DNA from: an uncultured Bacilli bacterium
GTDB lineage: Bacteria > Bacillota_I > Bacilli_A > RF39 > UBA660
Direction of reading: 5' to 3'
Length of the DNA stretch: 41,861 nucleotides
Assembly (NCBI GenBank): GCA_934130005.1
Contig: CAKOXD010000011.1
Span: forward strand, 1 to 41,861
In this document: positions 16,441 to 24,971 of the stretch, piece by piece
How positions within the stretch are numbered: position 1 is the stretch's first letter
Layout: each line of letters opens with the position of its first letter
The notes under the pieces: model-generated
What the model was told of the DNA's origin: nothing
Seen by the model: only the letters and a program-made list of their open reading frames with translations
Database searches by the model: none
Made by a program: the position numbers and the translations under genes

Positions 16441-17423
16441 TATTCATCCCTCTTTTCATACATTGAATCGATTAAGTTAAATAAATCACTTTCTTCCATT
16501 TCATCTTTATTATTGTCATTTTCTTCTTCTTTATTCATTGTTTCATTATCTATTAATTCTGTATCTTCATCTTTTATTATTTCTTTTTCTTCTTGTGGTT
16601 CTTTTTCTGGTATTAATTCTTCTATTTCATCTAATTCTTCTAATATATTATCTATTTTTCTTGATGTTACTGCTTTTTTATCTTGACTTATATTATTTTT
16701 TATTATTTCATTTATTTCTTCTATTTTTTGTTTTTGTTTTTCTAATTCTACTGATAAATCTGGTTCTTCTTTTTCTACTTCGAAATCATTTCTTAATAAG
16801 TCCATTTTACTATTTCTTGATTCTCTTGTTTCTAATTCTTCAAATATATCAATTCCAGTATCTTCTTTAGTTATTACTTCTTCATTTGATAAATTACTTT
16901 CTAATTCATCTTCTAATGTTCCATATGCTTTATTTCTTATATCATCTACTGTTACTTTTTCAGTTCTATGAACTATAGGTGTTTCTCTTGTAGTTATATC
17001 ATCTTTTTTATAATTTTTATCTAATATTCCATATACAGGAGATATTATAGGAGAAGGTTTAAAATATTTTTTTTCTTCTTTTTTTGCTTCTTCTTTTCTA
17101 CCTTGATATGCTTCTTTTTTTTCTATTCTTTCTTGTCTTTTTTCTATTTTTTCTTTTGGTTTTTCTAAATCTTCAAAGTCTTCATCTGAAAAATAAATTG
17201 GAAGAATTGGTTTTTCTTCTGTAATAGTAGCTTCTTCTTGTTCTTCTTCTAATAAAATTGTTGATTCTCTTCTAGCTGGAGCAATTTCTACTTTTCTTTC
17301 TTGTTTTCTTATTTCTCTTTTAAATTCTGGTTTTTTTATTTCATGTTTTTTTGGTTCTTCTTTTTTTATTGGTTCTTCTACTTCTTCTGTAAATAAATTT
17401 TTTACTTTATCAAATAATCCCAT
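16440..17423 (-). CDS. Acidic, coiled-coil cytoplasmic protein with SPIISPVYG motif
   Basis: A 327-residue Glu/Lys-rich, mostly disordered protein. It starts with MGLFDKVKNLFTEE, an amphipathic helix of the kind that can touch the membrane, continues with charged repeats (EEPIKKEEPKKHEIKKPE) and has one conserved-looking island, FKPSPIISPVYGILDKNY near residues 117-134, then a coiled-coil stretch (LSVELEKQKQKIEEINEIIK) and a very acidic end. I know no named family; similar proteins with the PSPIISPVYG island occur in low-G+C Bacillota and may act in division or envelope work. Between a lipoprotein gene and DUF948 in one operon. Confidence 0.75.
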   Translation of the reverse strand: MGLFDKVKNLFTEEVEEPIKKEEPKKHEIKKPEFKREIRKQERKVEIAPARRESTILLEEEQEEATITEEKPILPIYFSDEDFEDLEKPKEKIEKRQERIEKKEAYQGRKEEAKKEEKKYFKPSPIISPVYGILDKNYKKDDITTRETPIVHRTEKVTVDDIRNKAYGTLEDELESNLSNEEVITKEDTGIDIFEELETRESRNSKMDLLRNDFEVEKEEPDLSVELEKQKQKIEEINEIIKNNISQDKKAVTSRKIDNILEELDEIEELIPEKEPQEEKEIIKDEDTELIDNETMNKEEENDNNKDEMEESDLFNLIDSMYEKRDE

Positions 17424-17436
17424 AATTTCACCTCTT

Positions 17437-18030
17437 TTAATTTTCTGTTTCTAATATATTTTTATCAATTTCTGTTTTTGGAGTAAATTTTTCATATTTT
17501 TCTTCTTTATTTGTAAAATAGTCATTATTAAGCATTAATTCTATTATATTATCATTAAATTTTACTGTTGATAAAATATATGAAGCGTTTAATACTACTT
17601 TTTCAATATCTTTTTTTTCTACTATTGCTTCTATTTTTGAATAGTTATAGAAAAAATCAATTTTATATTTAGATCCTATTTTATTTATTTCTAAATAACC
17701 TTCTTTTTTTCCTTCTATTTTCTTAGAATAGTAAGCATTGTTATTTTCTATATAATCGTTTTTAGTTTTATAAAAGTAACTTACAGCGTCTATATATAAA
17801 TAATAGTAATTACCATCTGAATATAATTTATCATTCAAATCACTTGTATCTATATATGTTACGCCTCTTGGAACATAATACTTATATCCTTTTCCTACAC
17901 GATTATAAAGTTTGTTGTTCTTTGATAAAACAACATTCAAAATGTTATCTATACTTTTAGTATTTATCCTAACAACAGTACATCCTGTAAATAGTAAAAT
18001 ACTTAAAAGTAGAATAGTTATTTTCTTCAT
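17437..18030 (-). CDS. Predicted lipoprotein
   Basis: A 197-residue protein with a lipoprotein signal peptide (KKITILLLSILLFTGC, lipobox cysteine at residue 17) and a secreted domain of unknown family with segments GKGYKYYVPRGVTYIDTSD and KKEGYLEINKIGSKYKIDFFY. First gene of the operon with the acidic protein, DUF948 and YtxH. A TATAAT box at 18051-18056 (minus strand) lies just before it and the start follows GTGGTGATTTATG. Role likely at the cell envelope; no further inference possible. Confidence 0.75.
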   Translation of the reverse strand: MKKITILLLSILLFTGCTVVRINTKSIDNILNVVLSKNNKLYNRVGKGYKYYVPRGVTYIDTSDLNDKLYSDGNYYYLYIDAVSYFYKTKNDYIENNNAYYSKKIEGKKEGYLEINKIGSKYKIDFFYNYSKIEAIVEKKDIEKVVLNASYILSTVKFNDNIIELMLNNDYFTNKEEKYEKFTPKTEIDKNILETEN

Positions 18031-18123
18031 AAATCACCACTCTTACTTAGATTATATCAAATATTTCTTTTATTAAAAAGTTTTTTTATTATTTTTAATG
18101 TTTTTTATGTATAGTTTTGTAAA

Positions 18124-18753
18124 CTATTTTTCTACATTTATCATATATATTGGATATCCCTTATTTTTAAATTTTATTTCATATTCTGTTGGTATGTTAT
18201 TTTCTATTTGATCATTATATAAATCAAGAGATATTTCGTTTATTTTATATCCATAGTTTGTATATGAAATAATGGAATATTCAAATAATTTTCTATTATC
18301 TGTTTTCATGATTATTCTTTTTTTATTTCTAAAAATATTATCATATCTTTTTAAAAATGTACTACTACTTAGTCTTCTTTTTTCATGTCTTTCTTTAGGC
18401 CATGGATCTGAAAAGTTTAAATATACTAAGTCTATTTCTTTAAAAAATATATCTTCTATATTAGTAGCGTCCATTTTTATTAATTTTAAATTAGGTAATT
18501 CTAAATTTTCTAGTTTTTCAACCGCTCTTACTATTACACTATCATATTTTTCAATTCCAATAAAATTAATATCTTTATATTTTTTTGCATTTTCTATTAT
18601 AAAATTACCTTTACCCATACCAATTTCTATATATATTGGATTATCATTATTAAATATTTCTTTATATTTTCCTTTTTTTCTTGTTATGTCTTTAATTAAA
18701 TAAGGAGAGGATTCTACCTTTTCTTTTGCTCCTTTTACACATTTTAGTCTCAT
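18124..18753 (-). CDS. trmB: tRNA (guanine-N7-)-methyltransferase TrmB
   Basis: Methylates G46 in the variable loop of tRNAs using S-adenosylmethionine. About 209 residues, Rossmann fold with IYIEIGMGKGNFI (SAM motif), NFIGIEKYDSVIVRAVEKL, KLIKMDATNIEDIF, the catalytic-region signature LNFSDPWPKERHEKRRL and a T-x-x-E-type ending (PTEYEIKFKNKG). An ATG at 18771 overlaps the TATAAT box (18770-18775), so I start at the ATG at 18753, which follows GGTGGAT. Monocistronic between the envelope operon and leuS. Confidence 0.94.
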   Translation of the reverse strand: MRLKCVKGAKEKVESSPYLIKDITRKKGKYKEIFNNDNPIYIEIGMGKGNFIIENAKKYKDINFIGIEKYDSVIVRAVEKLENLELPNLKLIKMDATNIEDIFFKEIDLVYLNFSDPWPKERHEKRRLSSSTFLKRYDNIFRNKKRIIMKTDNRKLFEYSIISYTNYGYKINEISLDLYNDQIENNIPTEYEIKFKNKGYPIYMINVEK

Positions 18754-18769
18754 ATTATCCACCAAATTC

Positions 18770-18778
18770 ATTATAACA
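18770..18778 (-). promoter_or_regulatory. Extended -10 box of trmB
   Basis: TG-T-TATAAT on the minus strand; no good -35. Predicted start near 18763, about 10 bases before the trmB ATG. Confidence 0.5.
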
Positions 18779-18831
18779 TAAATTAATATAAATTAACAGT
18801 TTTTAAATACGACAAATATTATAACAAAAAT

Positions 18832-18851
18832 AAATAAGCAAAAGCTTATTT
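18832..18851 (-). terminator. leuS terminator
   Basis: AAATAAGC / GCTTATTT stem with an AAAA loop, overlapping the leuS stop codon (18850-18852); T-rich sequence follows. Confidence 0.75.
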
Positions 18852-21261
18852 ATTTAACTACAATATTAACCAATTTTTTTGGAACAACTATTTCTTTTAT
18901 TATTTCTTTTCCTTCTATAAATGTTTTTACATTTTCTAATGTTTTTGCTAAAGATTTCATTTCTTCTTCTTTTGTTTCTAAATTTACCATTATTTTTCCT
19001 CTTACTTTACCATTTACTTGTACAACCATTTCATATGTATCATTAACAAGTTTTTCTTTATCATATAAAGGCCATGATGATTTACATATTACATCTCCTA
19101 AATTATATTTTTCATTTAGTTCTTCTGTTATATGAGGTGCCATAGGATTTAATAGTAAAAGTAGTGTTCTATAATCTTTATTAGATATTTCTTGTTGACG
19201 TTCTAATTCATTTAATAAAATCATTAAAGCTGATACTGCAGTATTGTATTTTATATTTTCTAAATCTTCTGTTACTTTTTTTATTGTTTGATTAAATAGT
19301 ATTTCTGTATTTTTAGAGAATTCTAATGATCCATTTAATTTTTCTCCAAGTTTAATTATTCTATCTATAAATTTACTGCATCCTCTTAGTGAATCAGTAC
19401 TCCAAGATGCATCCATTTGATAGTCCCCTATAAACATTTCATAAACTCTTAAAGTGTCTGCTCCAAACTCATTTACAATATCATCTGGATTTATTACATT
19501 TCCTTTTGATTTACTCATTTTTTCACCATTAGATCCTAAAATCATACCATGTGATACACGTGTCCAAATCATTTCTTTATTTGGAACTAATCCTATATTA
19601 TATAAAAATTGTACCCAGAATCTTGCATATAATAAGTGGCGAGCTGTGTGTTCCATTCCACCATTATACCAATCAACACGATTCCAATATTTCATAGCAT
19701 CCATACTAGCAAATTCTTTATCATTATGTGCATCCATAAATCTTAAGAAATACCAACTAGATCCTGCCCATTGTGGCATAGTATCTGTTTCACGTTTAGC
19801 ATCACTTCCACATTTTGGACATTTTGTATTTACCCAATCAGTTATTTTAGCAAGTGGGCTTTCTCCATTTTCGGTAGGTTCATATTCAGCCACATCTGGA
19901 AGTAATAATGGTAGATCTTCTTCATTCATTGGAACCCATCCACAGTGTGGACAATTAATCATTGGAATTGGTTCTCCCCAGAATCTTTGACGTGAGAATA
20001 TCCAGTCACGCATTTTATAATTATTAACGCGTCTTGCAATTCCTTTATTTACTAATTTTTCAGTTATTGCTTCTTTTGCTTCTTCTACTGTAAGACCTGT
20101 AAATTCTTCTGAATTAATAAGTTTACAGTTTTTTCCTAAATAATCATGTTTTTCAAATGCATGATCACTGGTATCCATTCCATCTATTACTTGAATCATT
20201 GGAATATTATGCTCTTTAGCATATAAGAAGTCTCTTTCATCATGACTTGGTACTGCCATTACTGCTCCTGTTCCATAATCTCCAAGTACAAAGTCACCTA
20301 AATAAATTGGTACTTCTTTTCCATTAATTGGGTTTATTGCTTTTATACCTTTTATTAAGCATCCTGTTTTTCCTTTATTAAGTTCAGTTCTATCCATTGC
20401 TGATTTTTTCTTTGTTTCTTCTATATATTTATTTACTTCCTCTTTATTTTCTACTCTATCCATTAACTCTTTAATTAATTTACCATCTGGAGCAATTACA
20501 AAGAAAGTAATTCCATATACTGTTTCTATGCATGTTGTAAATATAGAGAATTTACCTCCATCTTTTATATCTACATCTAGTTCTACTCCAGTACTTTTTC
20601 CTATCCAATTAATTTGTCCTAATTTAACTCTTTCTGCAAAATTTGTATCATCAAGTCCTTTAAGTAAATCTTCTGAATATGAGGCCATTTTAAGCATCCA
20701 TTGTGATTTTTCTTTTTGTTCTACTTGTGTTCCACATCTTTCACATACCCCACCTGCTGCATCTTCATTTGATAATACTGTTTTACATTTTGGACACCAA
20801 TTTACTTTAACATAATCTTTATATGCCATATTATGTTTATAAAATTGTAAAAATTGCCATTGTGTCCATTTGTAATATTCTGGATCTGTAGTTGAAAATT
20901 CCCTTGACCAATCAAATGAAAATCCAAGTGATTTCATTTGTGCTTTAAAGTTTTTTATATTTTCTTTTACAGCATCTTTAGGATGAATATGATTTTTTAT
21001 TGCATATTGTTCAGCTGGTGAACCAAATGCATCAAATCCCATTGGATATAGTACATTGTATCCTTGCATACGCATTTTTCTTGCGATTGCATCTTGTGCT
21101 GTATAACTTCTGACATGCCCAACATGTAGTCCAGCTCCACTAGGATATGGAAATTCTACTAATATATAATATGGATTTTTTCCTTCATTTTTTACTTCGA
21201 ATATTTTATTTTCTTCCCAATATTTTTGCCATTTTTTTTCTATTTTTTTAAAATCGTACAT
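18850..21261 (-). CDS. leuS: Leucyl-tRNA synthetase
   Basis: Class I synthetase charging tRNA-Leu, 803 residues, the usual bacterial length. Landmarks are the HIGH-type motif FPYPSGAGLHVGHVRSY (HVGH at 46-49), the ZN-type ribbons CPKCKTVLSNED and CPHCGWVPMNEEDLPLLLP, the editing domain with YLGDFVLGDYGTGAVMAVPSHDERD (split), the WYNGGMEHTARHLLYARFW segment, and KMSKSKGNVINPDDIV from about residue 581, followed by the anticodon-binding domain and the C-terminal VNGKVRGKI domain. Controlled by a leucine T-box riboswitch upstream of the preceding small gene. Confidence 0.98.
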   Translation of the reverse strand: MYDFKKIEKKWQKYWEENKIFEVKNEGKNPYYILVEFPYPSGAGLHVGHVRSYTAQDAIARKMRMQGYNVLYPMGFDAFGSPAEQYAIKNHIHPKDAVKENIKNFKAQMKSLGFSFDWSREFSTTDPEYYKWTQWQFLQFYKHNMAYKDYVKVNWCPKCKTVLSNEDAAGGVCERCGTQVEQKEKSQWMLKMASYSEDLLKGLDDTNFAERVKLGQINWIGKSTGVELDVDIKDGGKFSIFTTCIETVYGITFFVIAPDGKLIKELMDRVENKEEVNKYIEETKKKSAMDRTELNKGKTGCLIKGIKAINPINGKEVPIYLGDFVLGDYGTGAVMAVPSHDERDFLYAKEHNIPMIQVIDGMDTSDHAFEKHDYLGKNCKLINSEEFTGLTVEEAKEAITEKLVNKGIARRVNNYKMRDWIFSRQRFWGEPIPMINCPHCGWVPMNEEDLPLLLPDVAEYEPTENGESPLAKITDWVNTKCPKCGSDAKRETDTMPQWAGSSWYFLRFMDAHNDKEFASMDAMKYWNRVDWYNGGMEHTARHLLYARFWVQFLYNIGLVPNKEMIWTRVSHGMILGSNGEKMSKSKGNVINPDDIVNEFGADTLRVYEMFIGDYQMDASWSTDSLRGCSKFIDRIIKLGEKLNGSLEFSKNTEILFNQTIKKVTEDLENIKYNTAVSALMILLNELERQQEISNKDYRTLLLLLNPMAPHITEELNEKYNLGDVICKSSWPLYDKEKLVNDTYEMVVQVNGKVRGKIMVNLETKEEEMKSLAKTLENVKTFIEGKEIIKEIVVPKKLVNIVVK

Positions 21262-21263
21262 TT

Positions 21264-21611
21264 TTATTTCCTCTTTTCTTTACCTTTATAGATTTTTCCT
21301 ATTATAAAATATGTTATATATAATAATGGTATTATTAGTACAAAGCCTACTAATAATTTTAAGATAAATTTGTCTATATATTCTATTACAAATACTGTAA
21401 ATGATATTATAAACGAATTTGAAAGTGCTAGAACGTGTGCTAATTTTTTCATGTTTATATTTTTTATATTTATTTTAGATATACTTACTAAAAAATTAAC
21501 GTACATGCTTTTTTCAAATTTTTCTAATTTATTTTTTTTATTTATAACAAATATTAAATACAGTAAATATATTGTTACAAATGTTATTAAACTTATTATA
21601 ATATTTTCCAT
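21264..21611 (-). CDS. Small membrane protein co-regulated with leuS
   Basis: A 115-residue protein with a membrane helix at the N-terminus (IIISLITFVTIYLLYLIFVI) and two more in the second half (ALSNSFIISFTVFVIEYI and LKLLVGFVLIIPLLYITYFII), with a basic end. No family recognised. It lies between the T-box and leuS with 2 bases to the leuS ATG, so both genes answer to uncharged tRNA-Leu; it could be a leucine-linked transporter part or an accidental passenger. Start set by AAGGAGAAATTATG. Confidence 0.72.
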   Translation of the reverse strand: MENIIISLITFVTIYLLYLIFVINKKNKLEKFEKSMYVNFLVSISKINIKNINMKKLAHVLALSNSFIISFTVFVIEYIDKFILKLLVGFVLIIPLLYITYFIIGKIYKGKEKRK

Positions 21612-21630
21612 AATTTCTCCTTTTTAATAT

Positions 21631-21822
21631 AAAAAAGCCATTATTATAAGGACGAGATAACTCGCGGTACCACCTTATTTCATAATGACTTATGCTCTTT
21701 AATTTATAACGTAATTATCCGATAAAGCTCCAAAATAAGTTCATAATAATATATTAAAAGTTTTCATCAACCACTTTTTTTCTAAATAATATATTTACTA
21801 TTACTACTTTTCTTCATTGCTT
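21631..21822 (-). promoter_or_regulatory. T-box riboswitch, leucine type
   Basis: On the minus strand: Stem I start (CAATGAAGAAAAGTAGTA, 21802-21819), specifier region GAA-CTT-ATT with Leu codon CTT at 21737-21739, a GGAGC-type element, the T-box core AAGGTGGTACCGCG (21663-21676) whose TGGT bulge pairs with an ACCA tRNA end, and a terminator that pairs CATTAT..AAGG with CCTTAT..AATG, ending in a run of T residues (21631-21636). Uncharged tRNA-Leu should favour antitermination and expression of the small membrane gene and leuS. Confidence 0.93.
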
Positions 21823-21826
21823 TTTG

Positions 21827-22465
21827 TTATTTTAATCTTTTTATTAATACAGCATTACTAGAACCATATTCTAAGTATTTTTCTGCATTTTCTATTGCTT
21901 TTGTTACATCTACAAATCCATTTTCTGCATATTTTGATAAAGCTTCTAATTTAGATTTTTCAATTGTATTTTTTATATCAAATGTTAATATTTTTAAGAA
22001 TTCTTCTTTTAAATCATATTTTTCTAATTCTTTTATATATTCATCTAAATTTATACTTTTTTCTTTTCCTATTCTTTGTTGTGTTTTAAATTCTACTAAT
22101 TCTTCTAACATATGATAAACTTCGGGATATTGAATCCATTTTAAGTAAACATTATACATATAAATGTTTTCAAGTAAGTTTAATGCATTTTCTTTATCCT
22201 CTGGTTTACATAAAAATTCTTTTATTTCATCATATGGTTTTTCTTCTATTGGTTTTTTTAAGAATACATCATATTTTACTCTATCTACATATCCTTCTTT
22301 TTCTAAACTAAATTCTTTTATTTCTTTCATAAAGTCTGTCATATTACGTAAAACAAAATTTACCTCTACTTTATATAGCATATTATTATCACTTACATAT
22401 GTGTATAAATGGTTATTATTCATATTACATGTATCTATCATTTTTCCTGCTTTAAATATTATCAT
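21827..22465 (-). CDS. Unknown soluble protein upstream of the leuS T-box
   Basis: A 212-residue, helix-rich, acidic protein with no recognised family and no signal peptide. Segments: MIIFKAGKMIDTCNMNNN, LYTYVSDNNMLYKVEVNFVL (strand-rich start), then helices to the end (LNLLENIYMYNVYLKWIQYP, YAENGFVDVTKAIENAEKYL). I start at the ATG at 22465 after AAGGGAGG; an ATG 30 bases upstream precedes the promoter -10 box. It ends just before the leucine T-box leader; no terminator of its own is obvious, so its message may run into the T-box. Confidence 0.75.
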   Translation of the reverse strand: MIIFKAGKMIDTCNMNNNHLYTYVSDNNMLYKVEVNFVLRNMTDFMKEIKEFSLEKEGYVDRVKYDVFLKKPIEEKPYDEIKEFLCKPEDKENALNLLENIYMYNVYLKWIQYPEVYHMLEELVEFKTQQRIGKEKSINLDEYIKELEKYDLKEEFLKILTFDIKNTIEKSKLEALSKYAENGFVDVTKAIENAEKYLEYGSSNAVLIKRLK

Positions 22466-22485
22466 AAAAAAACCTCCCTTATGAA

Positions 22486-22514
22486 ATTTTATCATAAGTT
22501 TATTTTAAAGTAAA
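22486..22514 (-). promoter_or_regulatory. Promoter of the 212-residue gene
   Basis: TTTACT (22509-22514), 17-base spacer, TAAAAT (22486-22491) on the minus strand. The -10 box lies about 20 bases before the AAGGGAGG-ATG start. Confidence 0.55.
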
Positions 22515-22527
22515 TAAATTTAAAGTT

Positions 22528-22555
22528 AAAAAAAGATATATTTTTATCTTTTTTT
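22528..22555. terminator. Bidirectional-looking terminator after GH31
   Basis: An 11-bp A/T stem (AAAAAAAGATA / TATCTTTTTTT) with a 6-base loop; T-rich on both strands. It closes the rodA-pyk-GH31 transcript on the minus strand. Confidence 0.7.
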
Positions 22556-22576
22556 AGTTAATTTTATTATATTTTT

Positions 22577-24955
22577 TTATACATTTTCTAAATATTCTAA
22601 TAATTTTAAGAATAGTTTGATAAACTTTCTTTCTAATCCATGATTTTCTAATTTTCTAATTGCTATTCTCTTTTTCTTTATAGACTCATCTCTATTTAAA
22701 ATTTCATCTATTTTTTCTTTCATTGTTGTATCTATTTGAAGATCAGATATTATTGATTCAATATCTTCCATAAATATTCTTTCAGCTGATATTTCAATAT
22801 CATGTCCTTTACATATAACAGTAAGTTGTGATGTTGTTGGAACATCATTTACTTCTACTATAAAACTTGTATTTTTAGAATATTTTTTGAAATCAACTTT
22901 TGTATTATTTATATATACAATTACATCATTAGCAAATTTTGTATTTCTAAAATTAAATTTGTAATTTCTCTTATCAGGTATTATTCCGCTTTTTCCTTCT
23001 AATGGCCTTACTATAACTGTATAATTATTTTTTACATATGTATACTCGATTGCTGTTAAAAGATAATATCCTTTTTTATATAATTCACTTATTCCATCAT
23101 CTTCATACAATTTATATGTATTACTTTTTCCAGGGAATATTTGAATTTCCATATTTTTTGGTGGATTTACATCGTTTAAATTTTCACTATGACCAAGTGG
23201 TATAATAGCACCTGCCTTAACATATACAGGATAGTCCTCATCTTTAAAGAATGACAAATATTGTTTTCCACCTTGAAATCTTTTACCAGTTACATAATCG
23301 TACCAAGTTCCCTCTGGTAAATAAAATCTATGAATAACCCTATTCATTACATAATCTTTTACTTTTAATATTGGAGATATGAAAAATTCACTACCAAAAA
23401 AATATTCATTATTATATATTGGATCATCATATGCTTCTGGTTGCTCATAATAAAGTGGAATTATAAGTGGGGTTCCATATTTATGATATTTATAGCTTTC
23501 TGAATATAAATATGGTATTAAATTATGTCTTAAATTTAAATAATCCTTTGTTATCTTATAAGTTTTATAGCTCCATTTCCATGGCTCTCTTTTATAAAAT
23601 TTACCATCATCACTTCCAAATTTAAGAATTGGACTAAATATACCTAATTGTACAAATCTTGTATATAATTCGTTATCTTCCATACCCTTTGAATATCCAC
23701 CTATATCATGTGCATAAAAACTGTTCCCAATATTTGTTGTTAACATATTATATTTTGGTATTAGTTTTAAAGTATCCCAACTTACAATTGTTTTTCCTGA
23801 ATATGTTACTGGATATCTATGTTCTGCTATATTAGAATTACCAGTTAAAATAAATGGCCTTTTTCTATAATCTAGTAAACCATATAAGTAGTGATAATTA
23901 TCAAGTAGCCATAACATATCTTTATTTTGTTTATAATCTACATCTATCCAGAAAAAGTCTACTCCATCTTTTATCAATGGATTAATTAAATAATTAAAAT
24001 ATTCTCTTATATAATTCATGTTATATACATTAAAAGGTATTATTTCATTTTCCTCATTTAAAGCATTTTTAAAGTTTAAATAATTTTTTTCAAAAGGATA
24101 TATTCCTTCACTTGGATTAATATTAAGTCCTACTCTTATTCCTCTAGAATGAAGGTAATTTATCATATAAGGTGGATTTACAAAATTTTTATTATCCCAT
24201 GTAAATCCTGTTTTTAATATTTTTCCATTATATTCATTTAAATGCCATTTCTTATCTAATAATAATATTGATAGTGGTATTTCTTTTTCACCAAATTCAT
24301 CTATTATTTCCTTTATTGTAAAATCATTATAATTTACATTTCTACTCCACCAATTTCCAAGTGCATATCTTGGTATTAGTGGTGGATAACCTGTTAACTT
24401 ATAATAATCATTTAAGCATCCTAAATAGTCATTTAAATACATGAATAAATATATATCTATATTATTTCCTTCTCTTTTTACTAATTCATTATTTTGATTT
24501 AATATTTTTGTATTTGAATCATCTATACTAGCAAATCCTTCTGTTGAGTAAAGTCCTCTTTTTAATTTTAATTTATTTTCTGTATCTTCAAATGATAAAT
24601 ATGGAACTCCATAGTTTCTTACTTCAGGATGTCCATAATACCATATACGATCTGTATTTAACAATTCTACTTTTAAGTTTGAAATAGGATTTATTTTTCC
24701 ACCATTAAATGGTCTATTTTTTAAATAAGTAAGTTTAAAATATTTAGTTCTTATAAGTATATATTTATCATTTTCTTGAAATTCAAATTTAACTTTTTCA
24801 TTATCTCTATAAAGAGCTAACTCTGTTGGTTCATCTAAAAATATTCCATTATCACTATATTCTAATCTTATTAATCTTTCTGATAAGATGGTAAATCTAT
24901 ATTTTTCACCTTTGATAATGTTTTCTTCTTTGGCTTTTGATCTATTTAATTCCAC
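22577..24955 (-). CDS. Glycoside hydrolase family 31 protein with altered acid/base site
   Basis: A 792-residue cytoplasmic GH31 (alpha-glucosidase/alpha-xylosidase clan) with an N-terminal beta-sandwich, catalytic barrel, DUF5110-like and C-terminal sandwich. Barrel landmarks: FFWIDVDYKQN (Asp338 is the expected nucleophile), YAHDIGGYSKGMEDNELYTRF and FGSDDGKFYKREPWKW. At the general acid/base position the family has SGD; here it is YSGKTIVSW with Lys388. The last 60 residues (IESIISDLQIDTTMKEKIDEIL and onward) form an additional helical tail. The start is GTG at 24955 after GGGGTTGATAGT. Downstream of pyk with 16 bases between them, so it probably handles intracellular sugar or glycan linked to glycolysis. 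Confidence 0.85.
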   Translation of the reverse strand: MELNRSKAKEENIIKGEKYRFTILSERLIRLEYSDNGIFLDEPTELALYRDNEKVKFEFQENDKYILIRTKYFKLTYLKNRPFNGGKINPISNLKVELLNTDRIWYYGHPEVRNYGVPYLSFEDTENKLKLKRGLYSTEGFASIDDSNTKILNQNNELVKREGNNIDIYLFMYLNDYLGCLNDYYKLTGYPPLIPRYALGNWWSRNVNYNDFTIKEIIDEFGEKEIPLSILLLDKKWHLNEYNGKILKTGFTWDNKNFVNPPYMINYLHSRGIRVGLNINPSEGIYPFEKNYLNFKNALNEENEIIPFNVYNMNYIREYFNYLINPLIKDGVDFFWIDVDYKQNKDMLWLLDNYHYLYGLLDYRKRPFILTGNSNIAEHRYPVTYSGKTIVSWDTLKLIPKYNMLTTNIGNSFYAHDIGGYSKGMEDNELYTRFVQLGIFSPILKFGSDDGKFYKREPWKWSYKTYKITKDYLNLRHNLIPYLYSESYKYHKYGTPLIIPLYYEQPEAYDDPIYNNEYFFGSEFFISPILKVKDYVMNRVIHRFYLPEGTWYDYVTGKRFQGGKQYLSFFKDEDYPVYVKAGAIIPLGHSENLNDVNPPKNMEIQIFPGKSNTYKLYEDDGISELYKKGYYLLTAIEYTYVKNNYTVIVRPLEGKSGIIPDKRNYKFNFRNTKFANDVIVYINNTKVDFKKYSKNTSFIVEVNDVPTTSQLTVICKGHDIEISAERIFMEDIESIISDLQIDTTMKEKIDEILNRDESIKKKRIAIRKLENHGLERKFIKLFLKLLEYLENV

Positions 24956-24971
24956 ACTATCAACCCCTTTT

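Noticed and set aside
18754..18771. Upstream ATG of trmB adding six residues
   Set aside because: It overlaps the TATAAT box and is before the expected transcript start; the ATG at 18753 has the ribosome site.
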